A DNA stretch of 64,000 bases from CAVQKZ01 sp963837325 (GTDB taxonomy: Bacteria > Actinomycetota > Actinomycetes > Mycobacteriales > Jatrophihabitantaceae): contig CAWIMV010000002.1 in the NCBI GenBank assembly GCA_963837325.1, forward strand, positions 682,001 to 746,000, written 5' to 3'. The translations under genes were made by a program, and so were the position numbers. A model generated the notes under the pieces. The model made no database searches, was not told the DNA's origin, and was given only the letters and a program-made list of their open reading frames with translations. Of this stretch, positions 53,002-62,387 are shown piece by piece. Numbering within the stretch: the stretch's first letter is position 1; every line of letters begins with the position of its first letter.

Positions 53002-53856
53002 GTGTTCGGACGCGCCGCCCTGCTCCTGTCAATCGCTGCCGCCGCCGCGCTCACGGTCACGTCGCCTGCGGGCGCGGCCACCGCGCCGCTTCGCTACGTA
53101 GCGATGGGTGACTCCTACAGCGCGGCGTCGGGCAATCTGCCGCCGGATCTCACCGCATCGCCGGCTTGCCTGCGCTCGACGGTCAACTACCCGCACGTCA
53201 TCGCCGGCCAGCTGCGGGTGCAGTTGACCGACGTCACGTGCGGTGGCGCCGACACCAGCGACTACTTCACCGCGCAGTACGCCGGCGTTGCCCCGCAGCT
53301 CGACGCGGTCGCCAGGGACACCCAACTAATCACGATGACGATCGGCGGCAACGACAGCGACGTGTTCATCGACTCGATCCTCGAGTGCGGCGTCGCGGGA
53401 CTGTCCACGCTCGGCCAGGGCAGCCCTTGCCGGGATCAATACGGCTCCTCGTTCGAGGACACCATCCGCACGACTACCTACCCGTCCCTCGTCAAGGCGC
53501 TGACCGCGGTGCGGGCCAAGGCCCCGAAGGCGCGCGTCGCGATCCTCGGCTACCCATGGATTCTGCCGGCCACCACCGGCTGCTTCCCGCAGATGCCCGT
53601 CGCGAGCGGCGATGTGCCCTACCTGCGGCATGAGCAAGCAACCCTCAACGACGCCGTGCGGCGCGCCGCTGCGGCGACGGGCGCCATTTACGTCGACCTC
53701 GGCACTGTGTCGAATGGTCACGACGCCTGCCAGGCACCCGGCGTCCGGTGGGTCGAACCCGTGCTCCTGGGCACGAACCCGGTGATCGTGCACCCCAACG
53801 CTCTTGGTGAGCGGCAGATGGCGACGCAGACGCTGAAGACGCTGCACCTCGGCTGA
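53002..53856 (+). CDS. Secreted SGNH/GDSL hydrolase
   Basis: A 284-aa exported esterase/lipase. The signal peptide (LLLSIAAAAALTVTSPAGAA) is cleaved near AGA-ATA. Block I is YVAMGDSYSAASG with the nucleophilic serine, block III TMTIGGNDSDVF, and block V VIVHPNALGERQMA with the catalytic histidine. Six or more cysteines (CLRST, VTCGG, LECGV, SPCRDQ, GCFPQ, DACQAPG) suggest three disulphides, as in Streptomyces SGNH esterases. GTG start 53002 follows CGAGGGA. It acts outside the cell, probably on lipid or acyl esters. Confidence 0.9.
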   Translation: MFGRAALLLSIAAAAALTVTSPAGAATAPLRYVAMGDSYSAASGNLPPDLTASPACLRSTVNYPHVIAGQLRVQLTDVTCGGADTSDYFTAQYAGVAPQLDAVARDTQLITMTIGGNDSDVFIDSILECGVAGLSTLGQGSPCRDQYGSSFEDTIRTTTYPSLVKALTAVRAKAPKARVAILGYPWILPATTGCFPQMPVASGDVPYLRHEQATLNDAVRRAAAATGAIYVDLGTVSNGHDACQAPGVRWVEPVLLGTNPVIVHPNALGERQMATQTLKTLHLG

Positions 53857-53892
53857 GCTCGGCGGTTCGACTGCGGCTACGGTCGTCGTTCG

Positions 53893-54276
53893 TGCCCGAC
53901 GCAGTTTTCGACCATCCGCGGCTGGCGGCCTGCTACGACACCTTCGACGGCGACCGCGATGACCTGAGCGCCGGGCGTGGGAGGAGTGGGCGGCTGAGAC
54001 CGGCCCGGAGGTCCGAGACGTGCCGGGGGTGGGCCGGGTCGAACGGCGGGGGGAGGTCACGAGCGTGAGCCTCCCGCTGGTCTCGTTCCGCTTCACCTTC
54101 CGGTCGCCTCGGACGGCCTCGAACTGGCGTCGGACTCGACCCTGCGGTTCCGGACCCGGGACGAGATCGAGCAGAGCCTGGCGGCAAGTGGGTTCGCCAC
54201 CGTGGACGTTCGCGACGCGCCGGATCGCCCCGGGCGCGAGTTCGTCTTCCTGGCCCAGCGCAGATCGGCGAGATGA
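53893..54276 (+). pseudogene. SAM-dependent methyltransferase with internal deletion
   Basis: It begins VPDAVFDHPRLAACYDTFDG, a standard class I methyltransferase start, then jumps into a later part (AWEEWAAETGPEVRDV, RVERRGEVTSVSLPLVSFRF, LRFRTRDEIEQSLAASGFAT, REFVFLAQRR). The SAM-binding glycine motif and about 80 residues are missing, and the frame changes twice. It is degraded. Confidence 0.75.
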
Positions 54277-54313
54277 ACCACCCAGCGATTGCGATCTTGA
54301 TGCCGAGGCCGAG

Positions 54314-54712
54314 CTATGGACCGACGTCAGCATCAAGATCCGCCCGGGATTCGAATTGGGCTTCGATCTCGCGGCGCACAATGGCCAGACTCTCGGCTTC
54401 GCCGATGCCCAACTCCTGCATCCGCCGGGTGAACTGGCGCGCGGCCCCGACGGCCTGGCGGCGCGACCCGGACGCCGGACCGGCCACGAAAGTGCCCTGC
54501 CGCCCGCGGGTCTCAATGAAGCCGGCCAGCTCCAGCTCGCGGTAGGAACGGGCCACGGTGTTTACCGCGAGGTCGAGGTCGGCCGCGAGCTTACGCACGG
54601 TGGGCAGGCGCGTCGCTGGCGCCAGCACCCCCGCGTCGATGTCGGCCGCGATCTTGGCCCGCACCTGCTCGAACGGTGGCACGGGCGACGCGGGATCGAC
54701 CAACAGCTTCAT
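54314..54712 (-). CDS. GntR-family regulator (YtrA-like, short)
   Basis: A 132-aa regulator. The winged HTH is PPFEQVRAKIAADIDAGVLA, PATRLPTVRKLAADLDLAVN, TVARSYRELELAGFIETRGR, QGTFVAG. The short C-terminal helical arm (ESLAIVRREIEAQFESRAD) is typical of the YtrA subfamily, which dimerises without a ligand domain. Start ATG 54712. YtrA-type genes usually precede an ABC transporter; none is here, so its target is unknown. Divergent from the LAxTG protein gene. Confidence 0.88.
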   Translation of the reverse strand: MKLLVDPASPVPPFEQVRAKIAADIDAGVLAPATRLPTVRKLAADLDLAVNTVARSYRELELAGFIETRGRQGTFVAGPASGSRRQAVGAARQFTRRMQELGIGEAESLAIVRREIEAQFESRADLDADVGP

Positions 54713-54978
54713 TGGTTCTGTTCGTAGCGGATGTGGGCCAATCGGAGCAAGTGCCGCGCGCAAGTGCGCGTGGATCGGGCAATCGGAAAAGCACATCATA
54801 AACGCGCTACGTAATGCGAAACCGCAATTGAACAAGCGGCAACGCGGGCCTCGGTCCCAGCCTTTCTGCCTAGTTTTACAACCATGCCGTCTCGAATATC
54901 TGAGTTAACACCAATTTGACAGACATGATCATTTGCCCGTAGATTTCCCCAACTGCGCGAATTCGAGAAAAGGCGAAT

Positions 54979-56490
54979 ATGAGGCTCACCCATTTTGTCG
55001 GCGGGTCCAGCGTCTGCCTGCTCATGCTGGCTGGATCGCTGTCGTTGGCCGGTGCCGCTGGCGCGGCTCCCGCCGGCGTGACGCTTGCCGGCGTGGCCCC
55101 GGCGACGGCGCACGGACCGGGAACAGTGCGCTTCACGTACACGGTCGGCGTCGCCGGTTCGGACATCGACGCAACGGTGTTCACCACTCATCAGGACGTC
55201 GGGCTACCCGTGGCGGTGGCCATCGCCGGAGTCACCCTCGACGGCGTGGCTGTTCCGGCGGGCCAGCTCACCCAGACGGGCGCCGGTGACATCACCGTGC
55301 AGGTCGGCGCCGACCCGGCCGACGGACTGAGCGTGGGTACGCACACCGTCGCCTTCAACGCGACTGTCGGCACGACGACCGCGTCGACCTTGTCCACCGC
55401 CGGCCTGGCCTGGACCGACGCCTCCGTTCCAGGCACGACGACGTCTGGGCCGGTCCCAGTCGCGGTCAATCAAATCGACATTGCCACGCTCCTGACGCCG
55501 GACTTCGGGGAAGAGCAAGTCGGCTTCCTCGGCACCGGCAACGACGCCTACTTCGCCATCGATGTCAGCAACGTCGGCTACGGCGCACCGGACACCCAGC
55601 TCGTCATCGACATGGAACCCGGCCTCGCGCTGGGACCGGACGGCGTGTCTCGCGACGGCGACGATTCAGTGCTGCCCTGTGCTCCGGCGCTCGGCAATCC
55701 GCAGCAGCTGGTCTGTGACGTCGGCCCGCTCGCCCACGCCACCGACAATGCCGACCCGACGCTCGAAATCGACCTGGTGCCAACGTCCGACGCGGTTGTC
55801 GGCCACATCGCCGCGGTAACGGCCACGTCGAGCCCGCAGCCAGGCCAGGGTACCGACGCCAATTCGGCAAACAATTCGGTGACGGCCCATCTCGAGTTCA
55901 CCGGTGCGGCAGCGCTGACGTCGACGATCACGCCGGCCCAAACGAGCGTGCACCTCGGTGCCTCCACCACCGTGAAGCTGACCGTGCACAATGCCGGGCC
56001 GCAGCCCACCGGTCAGACCATCGCGTTCTCCGTCGTTGCCGGCGACAACTTCACGATCACCGCGTTCAGCGGCAACACGAAAGCTCCGCCGGAGTTGGGT
56101 GGCGAGCAGGACGAGGGCATCAACAATGACGACAGCGGAGACCAGGTGGTCCTCTGGTTCGCCGGCGACATCGCCGTCGGCCACTCGGCCACGGCCACGC
56201 TCACCCTGAAGGCGGTCAACGTCGGCTCGGCCCGGCTCGATCTGTTCACGAGTTCGGAGGCCGGCGACCCGAACTGCACGCAGTTCAACTGCGCGCCCAC
56301 TGCGGTAACCATGCGGGTGACCGCGGCCTTGCCCGCGCTGCTCACGCCGCCGGCCATTGCGCCCACGACCACATCCGGCCTGACTCTGGCCAGCACCGGA
56401 TCGGCCTCTGGTCCGCAGCTGGGCGTTGCGGCCCTGCTGTTGCTCGCGGGTGTGCTGATGTCCCTCGGCGCGCGCCGCCGGATCTGCTGA
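54979..56490 (+). CDS. Cell-wall-anchored DUF11-like surface protein (LAxTG)
   Basis: A 503-aa exported protein. The signal peptide is FVGGSSVCLLMLAGSLSLAG then AAGAAPAG. Ig-like/DUF11-type beta domains follow (VRFTYTVGVAGSDIDATVFT; ALTSTITPAQTSVHLGASTT, VKLTVHNAGPQPTGQTIAFS). The C-terminus is a sortase signal: LASTG at about residue 469, a hydrophobic helix (LGVAALLLLAGVLMSLGA) and RRR. LAxTG is the motif of class E sortases of high-GC actinomycetes. Four cysteines near DPNCTQFNCAP suggest a disulphide loop. No sortase gene is adjacent. Confidence 0.85.
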   Translation: MRLTHFVGGSSVCLLMLAGSLSLAGAAGAAPAGVTLAGVAPATAHGPGTVRFTYTVGVAGSDIDATVFTTHQDVGLPVAVAIAGVTLDGVAVPAGQLTQTGAGDITVQVGADPADGLSVGTHTVAFNATVGTTTASTLSTAGLAWTDASVPGTTTSGPVPVAVNQIDIATLLTPDFGEEQVGFLGTGNDAYFAIDVSNVGYGAPDTQLVIDMEPGLALGPDGVSRDGDDSVLPCAPALGNPQQLVCDVGPLAHATDNADPTLEIDLVPTSDAVVGHIAAVTATSSPQPGQGTDANSANNSVTAHLEFTGAAALTSTITPAQTSVHLGASTTVKLTVHNAGPQPTGQTIAFSVVAGDNFTITAFSGNTKAPPELGGEQDEGINNDDSGDQVVLWFAGDIAVGHSATATLTLKAVNVGSARLDLFTSSEAGDPNCTQFNCAPTAVTMRVTAALPALLTPPAIAPTTTSGLTLASTGSASGPQLGVAALLLLAGVLMSLGARRRIC

Positions 56491-56511
56491 GGGCTACCGC
56501 CACTCTGACGG

Positions 56512-56952
56512 ATGGCAGGATCGTCGAGCATGACGCACACCGTTCCGCTCGACAAGCAACACCCGGCCTTCGTCAAGGTGGCCGAGAAGAGATCGGCCGA
56601 CCTGCAACTGCGCATCGCCGACGCGATCACCGCGTTCGCGGGTTCGATGAAGTTCGTCTACCTGCATGCCGTCGTGTTTGCCGTGTGGATGATCGTGTTC
56701 GAGAAGAGCCCGTGGCCGACGCTGACCTTGATCGTCTCCCTCGAGGCGATCTTCCTGTCGACTTTCGTGATGATCGGACAGAACCGGCAGGCGGCTTACC
56801 AGCAGGCGAAGGCCGATCACGACTTCGTGGCCAGCGAGCAGGAGTTGCACACCAACACCGACCTGACCCGGGTGATCCATCAGCTGACGACCGAGATCCA
56901 TCGGCGCCTGGTCCCACCGGATGCCGGGCCCGCACCAGACTCGGCGGGATGA
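56512..56952 (+). CDS. DUF1003 membrane protein
   Basis: A 146-aa protein with two central helices (FVYLHAVVFAVWMIVFEKSP; LTLIVSLEAIFLSTFVMIGQ) followed by NRQAAYQQAKADHDFVASEQ, the diagnostic DUF1003 sequence (NRQxxxDRxxAxxDYxxxxxAE). Cytosolic tails on both sides. DUF1003 proteins are small membrane proteins of unknown role. A second in-frame ATG lies at 56530. It precedes the metal-regulated ZIP gene by 83 bp, which contains a separate promoter. Confidence 0.85.
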   Translation: MAGSSSMTHTVPLDKQHPAFVKVAEKRSADLQLRIADAITAFAGSMKFVYLHAVVFAVWMIVFEKSPWPTLTLIVSLEAIFLSTFVMIGQNRQAAYQQAKADHDFVASEQELHTNTDLTRVIHQLTTEIHRRLVPPDAGPAPDSAG

Positions 56953-57001
56953 TCCAGCTCACGGGTTGGCCGCTGAACTTGCACAATCGCCATCGATTGC
57001 G

Positions 57002-57020
57002 CAAGGTTAGGCTGTCCTAA
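57002..57020 (+). promoter_or_regulatory. DtxR/IdeR-like metal box
   Basis: AAGGTTAGGCTGTCCTAA fits the 19-nt DtxR/IdeR consensus (TWAGGTWAGSCTWACCTWA) at about 16 of 19 positions, and its halves TTAGG/CCTAA are symmetrical. It ends 15 nt before the ZIP start codon and overlaps the expected promoter, so it probably mediates metal repression. Confidence 0.65.
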
Positions 57021-57035
57021 CTCGGAGGTAAGACA

Positions 57036-57911
57036 GTGGACCTGTCCAAGACGCTGGTGCTCGGCCTCATCGCCGGTGTCACGATCGTGCTTGGCATTCC
57101 GATCGGACGTCTCAAGCGGCCGATGCCATCGCTGCGGTTGTTCCTCAACGCCACCGCCGTGGGCGTCCTGCTGTTCCTCGTGTGGGACGTCTTTTCCGCG
57201 GCCTGGGAACCGATCGACTCCGCGCTGGCCGCTGTTCACGATCACTCGGGCGGCCTCGGCCCGGTATTCGGCTACGGCGCGCTGTTCGCGGCCGGCTTGG
57301 CGGTCGGGTTGTTGTCACTGGTGGGCTACGAGCGGTACATGTCCAGACTCGCCGGCCGCGGGGCGAAGCCGCAATTCGGCCCGGGCGCCATGTCGGTGCG
57401 GGAACGACCGGTGCGCGGCGGGATCGCGGCCTGGTCGCCGGCCCGCCGATTGGCCCTGCTCATCGCCGTCGGGATCGGCCTGCACAACTTCGCCGAAGGT
57501 CTGGCCATCGGACAGTCGGCCGCGAGCAACGAGGTGGCGCTCGCGACCCTGTTGGTGGTCGGATTCGGCCTGCACAACGCCACCGAGGGGTTCGGCATCG
57601 TCGCCCCGCTCGCCGGCGATGTCGACGATGCGGGAGCGGCGCGGCGGCCCAGTTGGCCGTTCCTGCTCGTCCTCGCCCTCATCGGCGGCGGGCCGACGTT
57701 CGTCGGCACCGCCGTGGGACACGGGTTCACCAGTGAAGCGGTCAGCGTTGTGTTCCTGACCCTCGCGGCCGGCTCGATCATCTACGTCGTCACCCAACTG
57801 CTCGGCATCGCGGCCAAGGCCAAGCGCGCCGACCTGCTGTCCTACGGCCTGTTGCTCGGCCTGCTCGCCGGCTTCCTGACCGACGCCATCGTCACCGCGG
57901 CCGGAGTGTGA
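57036..57911 (+). CDS. ZIP-family metal transporter (GufA-like)
   Basis: Divalent metal (Zn/Fe/Mn) permease of 291 aa with eight predicted helices. The metal-site helices carry LHNFAEGLAIGQS (helix IV) and LHNATEGFGIVAPL (helix V), the HNxxEG signatures of bacterial ZIP/GufA proteins. A cytosolic loop (about residues 100-135) lacks a His-rich stretch. GTG start 57036 follows CGGAGG. The DtxR/IdeR-like box just upstream suggests iron- or manganese-dependent repression, so iron or manganese uptake is likelier than zinc. Followed by mvaB-like gene with 24 bp between. Confidence 0.88.
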   Translation: MDLSKTLVLGLIAGVTIVLGIPIGRLKRPMPSLRLFLNATAVGVLLFLVWDVFSAAWEPIDSALAAVHDHSGGLGPVFGYGALFAAGLAVGLLSLVGYERYMSRLAGRGAKPQFGPGAMSVRERPVRGGIAAWSPARRLALLIAVGIGLHNFAEGLAIGQSAASNEVALATLLVVGFGLHNATEGFGIVAPLAGDVDDAGAARRPSWPFLLVLALIGGGPTFVGTAVGHGFTSEAVSVVFLTLAAGSIIYVVTQLLGIAAKAKRADLLSYGLLLGLLAGFLTDAIVTAAGV

Positions 57912-57935
57912 CGGTCACGAGAGTAAGAAGGATGG

Positions 57936-58862
57936 ATGCCCTCACCGCAGCAGGTGCGCCGGCCCGGCCTGCCCGAGCGCGTCACGATCTATGAAGTCGG
58001 CCCGCGCGACGGGCTGCAGAACGAGCAGAGCACGGTGCCGGTCGAGGTCAAGGCCGAGTTTCTGGCTCGGCTCGCCGACGCCGGCCTTCGGGTCATCGAA
58101 GCCACCAGCTTCGTCCATCCGAGCTGGGTGCCGCAGTTGGCCGACGCCGAGGAACTGCTCGACCTGTTCCGTCCCGTAGACGGCGTCCGCTATCCCGTAC
58201 TGGTTCCCAATGAGCGTGGGTTGGACCGGGCACTGGCCAAAGGCATCCGCGAGATCGCCATCTTCGGCAGCGCCACCGAGACGTTCGCCCAGCGCAACCT
58301 CAACCGGAGCGTGGACGAGTCGATCGCGATGTTCGCTCCCGTGGTCGAGCGGGCTCGCGCTGAAGGCCTGACGGTCCGCGCGTACGTCTCGATGTGCTTC
58401 GGCGACCCGTGGGAAGGCGAGGTGCCGATCGCGCAAGTCGTCCGCGCCGGCAGCCGGCTGCTCGACCTCGGCTGCACCGAGCTGTCGCTGGGCGACACCA
58501 TCGGCGTCGGCACACCTGGGCACGTGACCGCGCTCCTGGCCGCCTTCGCCGACGCGGGGGTGGGCGCCGACCGCTTGGCCGTGCACTTCCACGACACCTA
58601 CGGTCAGGCGCTGGCCAACACGTTTTCGGCACTGCAGTCGGGCATCACGACCGTCGACGCCTCCGCCGGCGGCCTCGGTGGGTGCCCGTACGCCAAGAGC
58701 GCGACGGGCAACCTCGCCACCGAGGACCTCGTCTGGATGCTGACCGGTCTGGGGATCCAGACCGGCGTCGACCTCGAGAAGTTGGTGGACACCAGCCTGT
58801 GGCTAGCGGCCAAGTTGGGCCGCCCGAGCAGCTCGAACGTCGTGCGCGCCCTGTCGTCCTGA
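57936..58862 (+). CDS. mvaB: Hydroxymethylglutaryl-CoA lyase
   Basis: TIM-barrel lyase of the DRE family, 308 aa, cleaving HMG-CoA to acetyl-CoA and acetoacetate in leucine degradation. The N-terminal YEVGPRDGLQNEQSTV carries the DRE-type arginine/aspartate metal site. LSLGDTIGVGTPGHV, LAVHFHDTYGQALAN (HxH) and ASAGGLGGCPYAKSATGNLA with the active-site cysteine complete the signature. Full length. It may be transcribed with the ZIP gene. The other leucine-catabolic genes are not in this window. Confidence 0.93.
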   Translation: MPSPQQVRRPGLPERVTIYEVGPRDGLQNEQSTVPVEVKAEFLARLADAGLRVIEATSFVHPSWVPQLADAEELLDLFRPVDGVRYPVLVPNERGLDRALAKGIREIAIFGSATETFAQRNLNRSVDESIAMFAPVVERARAEGLTVRAYVSMCFGDPWEGEVPIAQVVRAGSRLLDLGCTELSLGDTIGVGTPGHVTALLAAFADAGVGADRLAVHFHDTYGQALANTFSALQSGITTVDASAGGLGGCPYAKSATGNLATEDLVWMLTGLGIQTGVDLEKLVDTSLWLAAKLGRPSSSNVVRALSS

Positions 58863-58866
58863 GCGA

Positions 58867-60432
58867 TCAGAGGTGGCGGCCGCGCAGCTTCCAGGCCACC
58901 GCTCCGCCACCGGCCAGTACCAGCCCGAGGGCGAGCAAGGTCAGCGGCAGCACTGGCGCGCCGGCGGGTTTGGCCGAGCCCGCTGGCACCCCGGTCGGCA
59001 GTTGCGTGCTGGCCGCCTCGACGCCGAGGCCTCCCCTGCTGCTCGGCGCGACGACCGTACCCGGACCGACCGCGGCGTTGGCGAGGGCCACGGTGACGGC
59101 GCCGCTGCCGCCGGCCGCCGGGAGCAGGTTGATCTCCAGCGCTCGTACCAGCGTTTGATCGGCGACGACCGGAGTCGCCTGGTTGGGTGTCTTGGCCAGC
59201 TTGGTCGTGAACCGGAACGCCGGGTTGGTCTGCCCGGGCTGGACGCCCGGCCCTGACTCGACGTTCACGCCGACGTCGATGAGCTGCTTGAGCCCGTCGG
59301 CCAGCGGGGCCAGCGGGTTGGTGCCGGCGGCTTGGGCGAGCGGCGTGGTGATGGCGCTGAGCGCATCGGTGAGGTTCTTCTGCCCGGAGGTGATCACGTC
59401 GAAGACCGGCTGGAGAGCATTCAAGGGCGACGGAAGTGCGGCCAGGCACGCGGCGAAGTTGGCTTGCAGCGGCGCGGCGAGATCGGTCAACGCCTTCTGC
59501 AGCCCGGCCGCGAATCTGCCCGGGTCGGTCAGGTAGTCAAGCAGGTACGCAAGCAGGTCGGTGTTGGCCGGCAGCTTGTTGATGTCGAGACCGAGTTCGG
59601 CCAGCAGCGTCGCCAGACTCACGGTGATCGCGCCGGACGTGGGGTTGATCTCGATCGCACCGCCCGCGAGCGACAGCGGCGACAGCACTTGGGTCTTGAG
59701 GGAGCACGCGTCCGGGATGCCAGGCGCATCGGGCAACGTGGGCAGCGCCAGCGCGTCAACGACCGTTTGCAAGGCCCCGCCGAGCGCGGGGGACCCGATG
59801 CTGAGGTTGAGGCCGGCGATGGCGTAGCTGGGCGCCGGTGTGACCGCGCCGCCTGACTTCGTCTGGGCCAGTGCCGACACGGCGCCCACCGATGCCGTGA
59901 TGGAGCCGAGCGACGCCAGCGAGCCGGCGCCCGGCAGCGGCAGGCTCGGAAGGGACGGCAACGCTGCTCCGCTGAGGTTGATCGTGCCCAGCGCGGGGAA
60001 CGCGCCGTTCTGGCCGCCGAGGTTGACCCCACCCGAGTTGCTCACGGCGCCGGCAGCACCGTAGGAGAAGCCGTCGTCATGCGCGACCGCCACTTGGTTG
60101 ACCGCACCGGCGACGATGGCCGGGGCCGTCGACAGATTGATCACGCCGGTCAGCGGAACGTTGAGCTGTCCGAGCAGGGTCACATCGAGCGGGTTCGGCG
60201 GCGACTGTGCGCCCGGAGCGGTGGCCCGGGCGTCGTGGACGTCGGCGATCTTCTGGATCGGCTGCCCGCCGGCCGCGCCGTCGACGAAGCGGCCAACGGA
60301 CTGGGCCCGCAAAGGGGCGACTGCTCCCGCGCTCTGGCCAACGGCGGTCATCGCTACGGCTATCCCGACAACCGCAGTGATCGCGGCGAGCACCCGGCCG
60401 CACCGGGAATGGAAGGTGTTGCCTGCCGCCAT
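58867..60432 (-). CDS. Choice-of-anchor G family surface protein
   Basis: A 521-aa exported protein. The signal sequence (LAAITAVVGIAVAMTAVGQS then AGAVA) is followed by RFVDGAAGGQPIQKIADVHD, ARATAPGAQSPPNPLDVTLL, GQLNVPLTG, the choice-of-anchor G domain. The C-terminus has a hydrophobic helix (VLPLTLLALGLVLAGGGAVA) and WKLRGRHL, an anchor tail without a clear LPxTG. Long Leu/Ala/Gly-rich repeat-like middle. Start ATG 60432 (MAAGNTFHSR) with AGAGGAC upstream is preferred to 60471. A cell-surface structural protein; ligand unknown. Confidence 0.8.
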   Translation of the reverse strand: MAAGNTFHSRCGRVLAAITAVVGIAVAMTAVGQSAGAVAPLRAQSVGRFVDGAAGGQPIQKIADVHDARATAPGAQSPPNPLDVTLLGQLNVPLTGVINLSTAPAIVAGAVNQVAVAHDDGFSYGAAGAVSNSGGVNLGGQNGAFPALGTINLSGAALPSLPSLPLPGAGSLASLGSITASVGAVSALAQTKSGGAVTPAPSYAIAGLNLSIGSPALGGALQTVVDALALPTLPDAPGIPDACSLKTQVLSPLSLAGGAIEINPTSGAITVSLATLLAELGLDINKLPANTDLLAYLLDYLTDPGRFAAGLQKALTDLAAPLQANFAACLAALPSPLNALQPVFDVITSGQKNLTDALSAITTPLAQAAGTNPLAPLADGLKQLIDVGVNVESGPGVQPGQTNPAFRFTTKLAKTPNQATPVVADQTLVRALEINLLPAAGGSGAVTVALANAAVGPGTVVAPSSRGGLGVEAASTQLPTGVPAGSAKPAGAPVLPLTLLALGLVLAGGGAVAWKLRGRHL

Positions 60433-60568
60433 GCCGTCCTCTTTCGCCGCCTCGGGGGAGCCCTTCACCACCGCTGCGGTTTAGCAGTCGCTTTACCTGT
60501 TCACTTGATGCAACGACCCGGGGCGCGGACGGTTGCGGCAATTTCAGTTGTCCGTTGGGCCGGCGAGA

Positions 60569-62296
60569 TCACGCCGTACGCACGTCGGGCCTACCCAGGT
60601 CGGCGCGAGTACTACGCAACGCCGCCGGAGCAGTTTCCGGCACCGCCGGGTGCCGCGGGTGGACCGGGGAGACCCGTTGATAGCTGGCCCCGATCGGCGG
60701 GCGAGCGTCGATCTCTCCCTTGTTCGGCCAGAGCGCGATTGCCCGTTCGGCCTGAGCGGTGATGGTGAGCGACGGGTTCACGCCGAGGTTCGCGGACAGC
60801 GCCGAACCGTCGACGACGTGCAGCCCCGGGTGGCCGTGCAGGCGGTGGTACGGATCGATGACGCCGGTGGCGGGCGAGTCACCGATCGCGCAGCCGCCGA
60901 TGAAGTGCGCGGTCATCGGGATGTTCATGAGGTCGCCCCAGGTGCCGCCCGGCAGCCCGCCGATGTTCTCCGCCAGTTGCTTGGCGGCTGCGTTGGCGAC
61001 CGGAATCCAGGTTGGGTTCGGCTCGCCGGCGCCCTGGACCGACGTCAGATTGGACCGGCCGAACCGTCCCTTCTTGCGCAGCACCGTGATGGAGTTGTTG
61101 AGCGACTGCATCACCAGCAGGATGATCACCCGTTCGGACCATTTCCGGGGGATCAGCAGCCGGGCCTGCAGCGGGTGGCGGGCCAGGCCAAGGGCGAACT
61201 GCAGCCAGCGGTGCCGGCGGCTGCCGCCGTCGGTGAGCAGCGTGTTCAGCAACCCCATCGAATTGCTGCCCTTGCCGTAGCGGACCGGCTCGATGTGGGT
61301 GTTCTCGTCCGGGTGCCACGACGACGTGATCGCGACGCCGGACGTGTAGTCGTACTTCGGCTTGGCCGTGCGCACACCGAGGATCGCCTCGGAATTGGTC
61401 CGGGTCAGGTAGCCCAGTCGCGACGAGATGCCGGGCAGCGTGGTGGCCCGCAGTTGGTGCAGCAGTTTCTGGGTGTTGTAGGTGCCGGCCGAGAAGACGA
61501 CCTGGTCGGCGGTGAACGTCCGGTCGACCTTCTTGGACCACTTCCCGGTCCGCACGGTGTCGATCGCGTAGCCACCGCCGTCGCTTGCCTCGAGCGGGCG
61601 GACGTTCGTGACGGTCGTCAACGGGTGCACCTCGGCGCCGGAGCGCTCGGCCAGCGCGAGGTAGTTCGTGGTGAGCGTGTTCTTCGCGCCGTGGCGGCAC
61701 CCGGTCATGCACTCTCCGCACTGGATGCAGCCGGTGCGCTCCGGGCCGGCGCCACCGAAGTACGGGTCGGGCACGGTTCGGCCCGGCTCCTGCTTGCCGT
61801 CGCGGCCGAAGAAGACGCCGACGGGCGCCATGTGGAAGGTGTCGGCCTTGCCGAACTGACCGGCCAGGCGCTGCATCTCCACGTCGCTCGGCGTGATCGT
61901 CGGATTGGTGACGACGCCGAGCATCCTCTTGGCCTGCTCGTAGTGCGGCGCAAGTTCGTCGCGCCAGTCGGTGATGTGGGCCCACTGCGGGTCGTCGTAG
62001 AACGGCTGCAGCGGCTCGTACAGCGTGTTCGCGTAGTTCAGGGAACCGCCGCCGACGCCCGCGCCGGCGATGATCAGGCAGTCCTTGAGCAGGTGAATGC
62101 GCTGGATCCCGGTGCAGCCGAGGCGCGGGGCCCAGATGAAGTCGCGCACCCGCCACGACGTCTTGGGCAACGTGTCATTGGTGAAGCGCCGACCGGCTTC
62201 CAGAACGCCGACCCGGTAGCCCTTCTCGGTGAGCCGCAAGGCGGTGACGCTGCCGCCGAAGCCGGACCCGATGACGAGCACGTCGTAGTCAGACAC
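60569..62296 (-). CDS. GMC oxidoreductase (ChoD/cholesterol oxidase-like)
   Basis: FAD enzyme of 575 aa. The dinucleotide fold is VLVIGSGFGGSVTALRLTEK, the second motif IIAGAGVGGGSLNYANTLYE, and the C-terminal NPSLTITAQAERAIALWP carries the family Asn near the active site, with HFIGGCAIGDSPATGVIDPY before it. A cysteine cluster GCIQCGECMTGCRHGAKNTL is typical of the ChoD-type actinobacterial subgroup. These are annotated as cholesterol oxidases, but substrate evidence is weak. The C-terminal 40 residues are Pro/Arg-rich and variable. ATG start 62296. Confidence 0.88.
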   Translation of the reverse strand: MSDYDVLVIGSGFGGSVTALRLTEKGYRVGVLEAGRRFTNDTLPKTSWRVRDFIWAPRLGCTGIQRIHLLKDCLIIAGAGVGGGSLNYANTLYEPLQPFYDDPQWAHITDWRDELAPHYEQAKRMLGVVTNPTITPSDVEMQRLAGQFGKADTFHMAPVGVFFGRDGKQEPGRTVPDPYFGGAGPERTGCIQCGECMTGCRHGAKNTLTTNYLALAERSGAEVHPLTTVTNVRPLEASDGGGYAIDTVRTGKWSKKVDRTFTADQVVFSAGTYNTQKLLHQLRATTLPGISSRLGYLTRTNSEAILGVRTAKPKYDYTSGVAITSSWHPDENTHIEPVRYGKGSNSMGLLNTLLTDGGSRRHRWLQFALGLARHPLQARLLIPRKWSERVIILLVMQSLNNSITVLRKKGRFGRSNLTSVQGAGEPNPTWIPVANAAAKQLAENIGGLPGGTWGDLMNIPMTAHFIGGCAIGDSPATGVIDPYHRLHGHPGLHVVDGSALSANLGVNPSLTITAQAERAIALWPNKGEIDARPPIGASYQRVSPVHPRHPAVPETAPAALRSTRADLGRPDVRTA

Positions 62297-62387
62297 TGGT
62301 GGCAGAGCTCCCTGGCGCCGGCAGCGCTTTATTGAGCGGCAATCAATAGTGCTCAGCAGCTTACGGCGGTGCCTCGGTCCGGGTCAA

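Noticed and set aside
60533..62335. 600-codon plus-strand frame over the GMC oxidoreductase gene
   Set aside because: Shadow of a gene with clear FAD motifs on the other strand.
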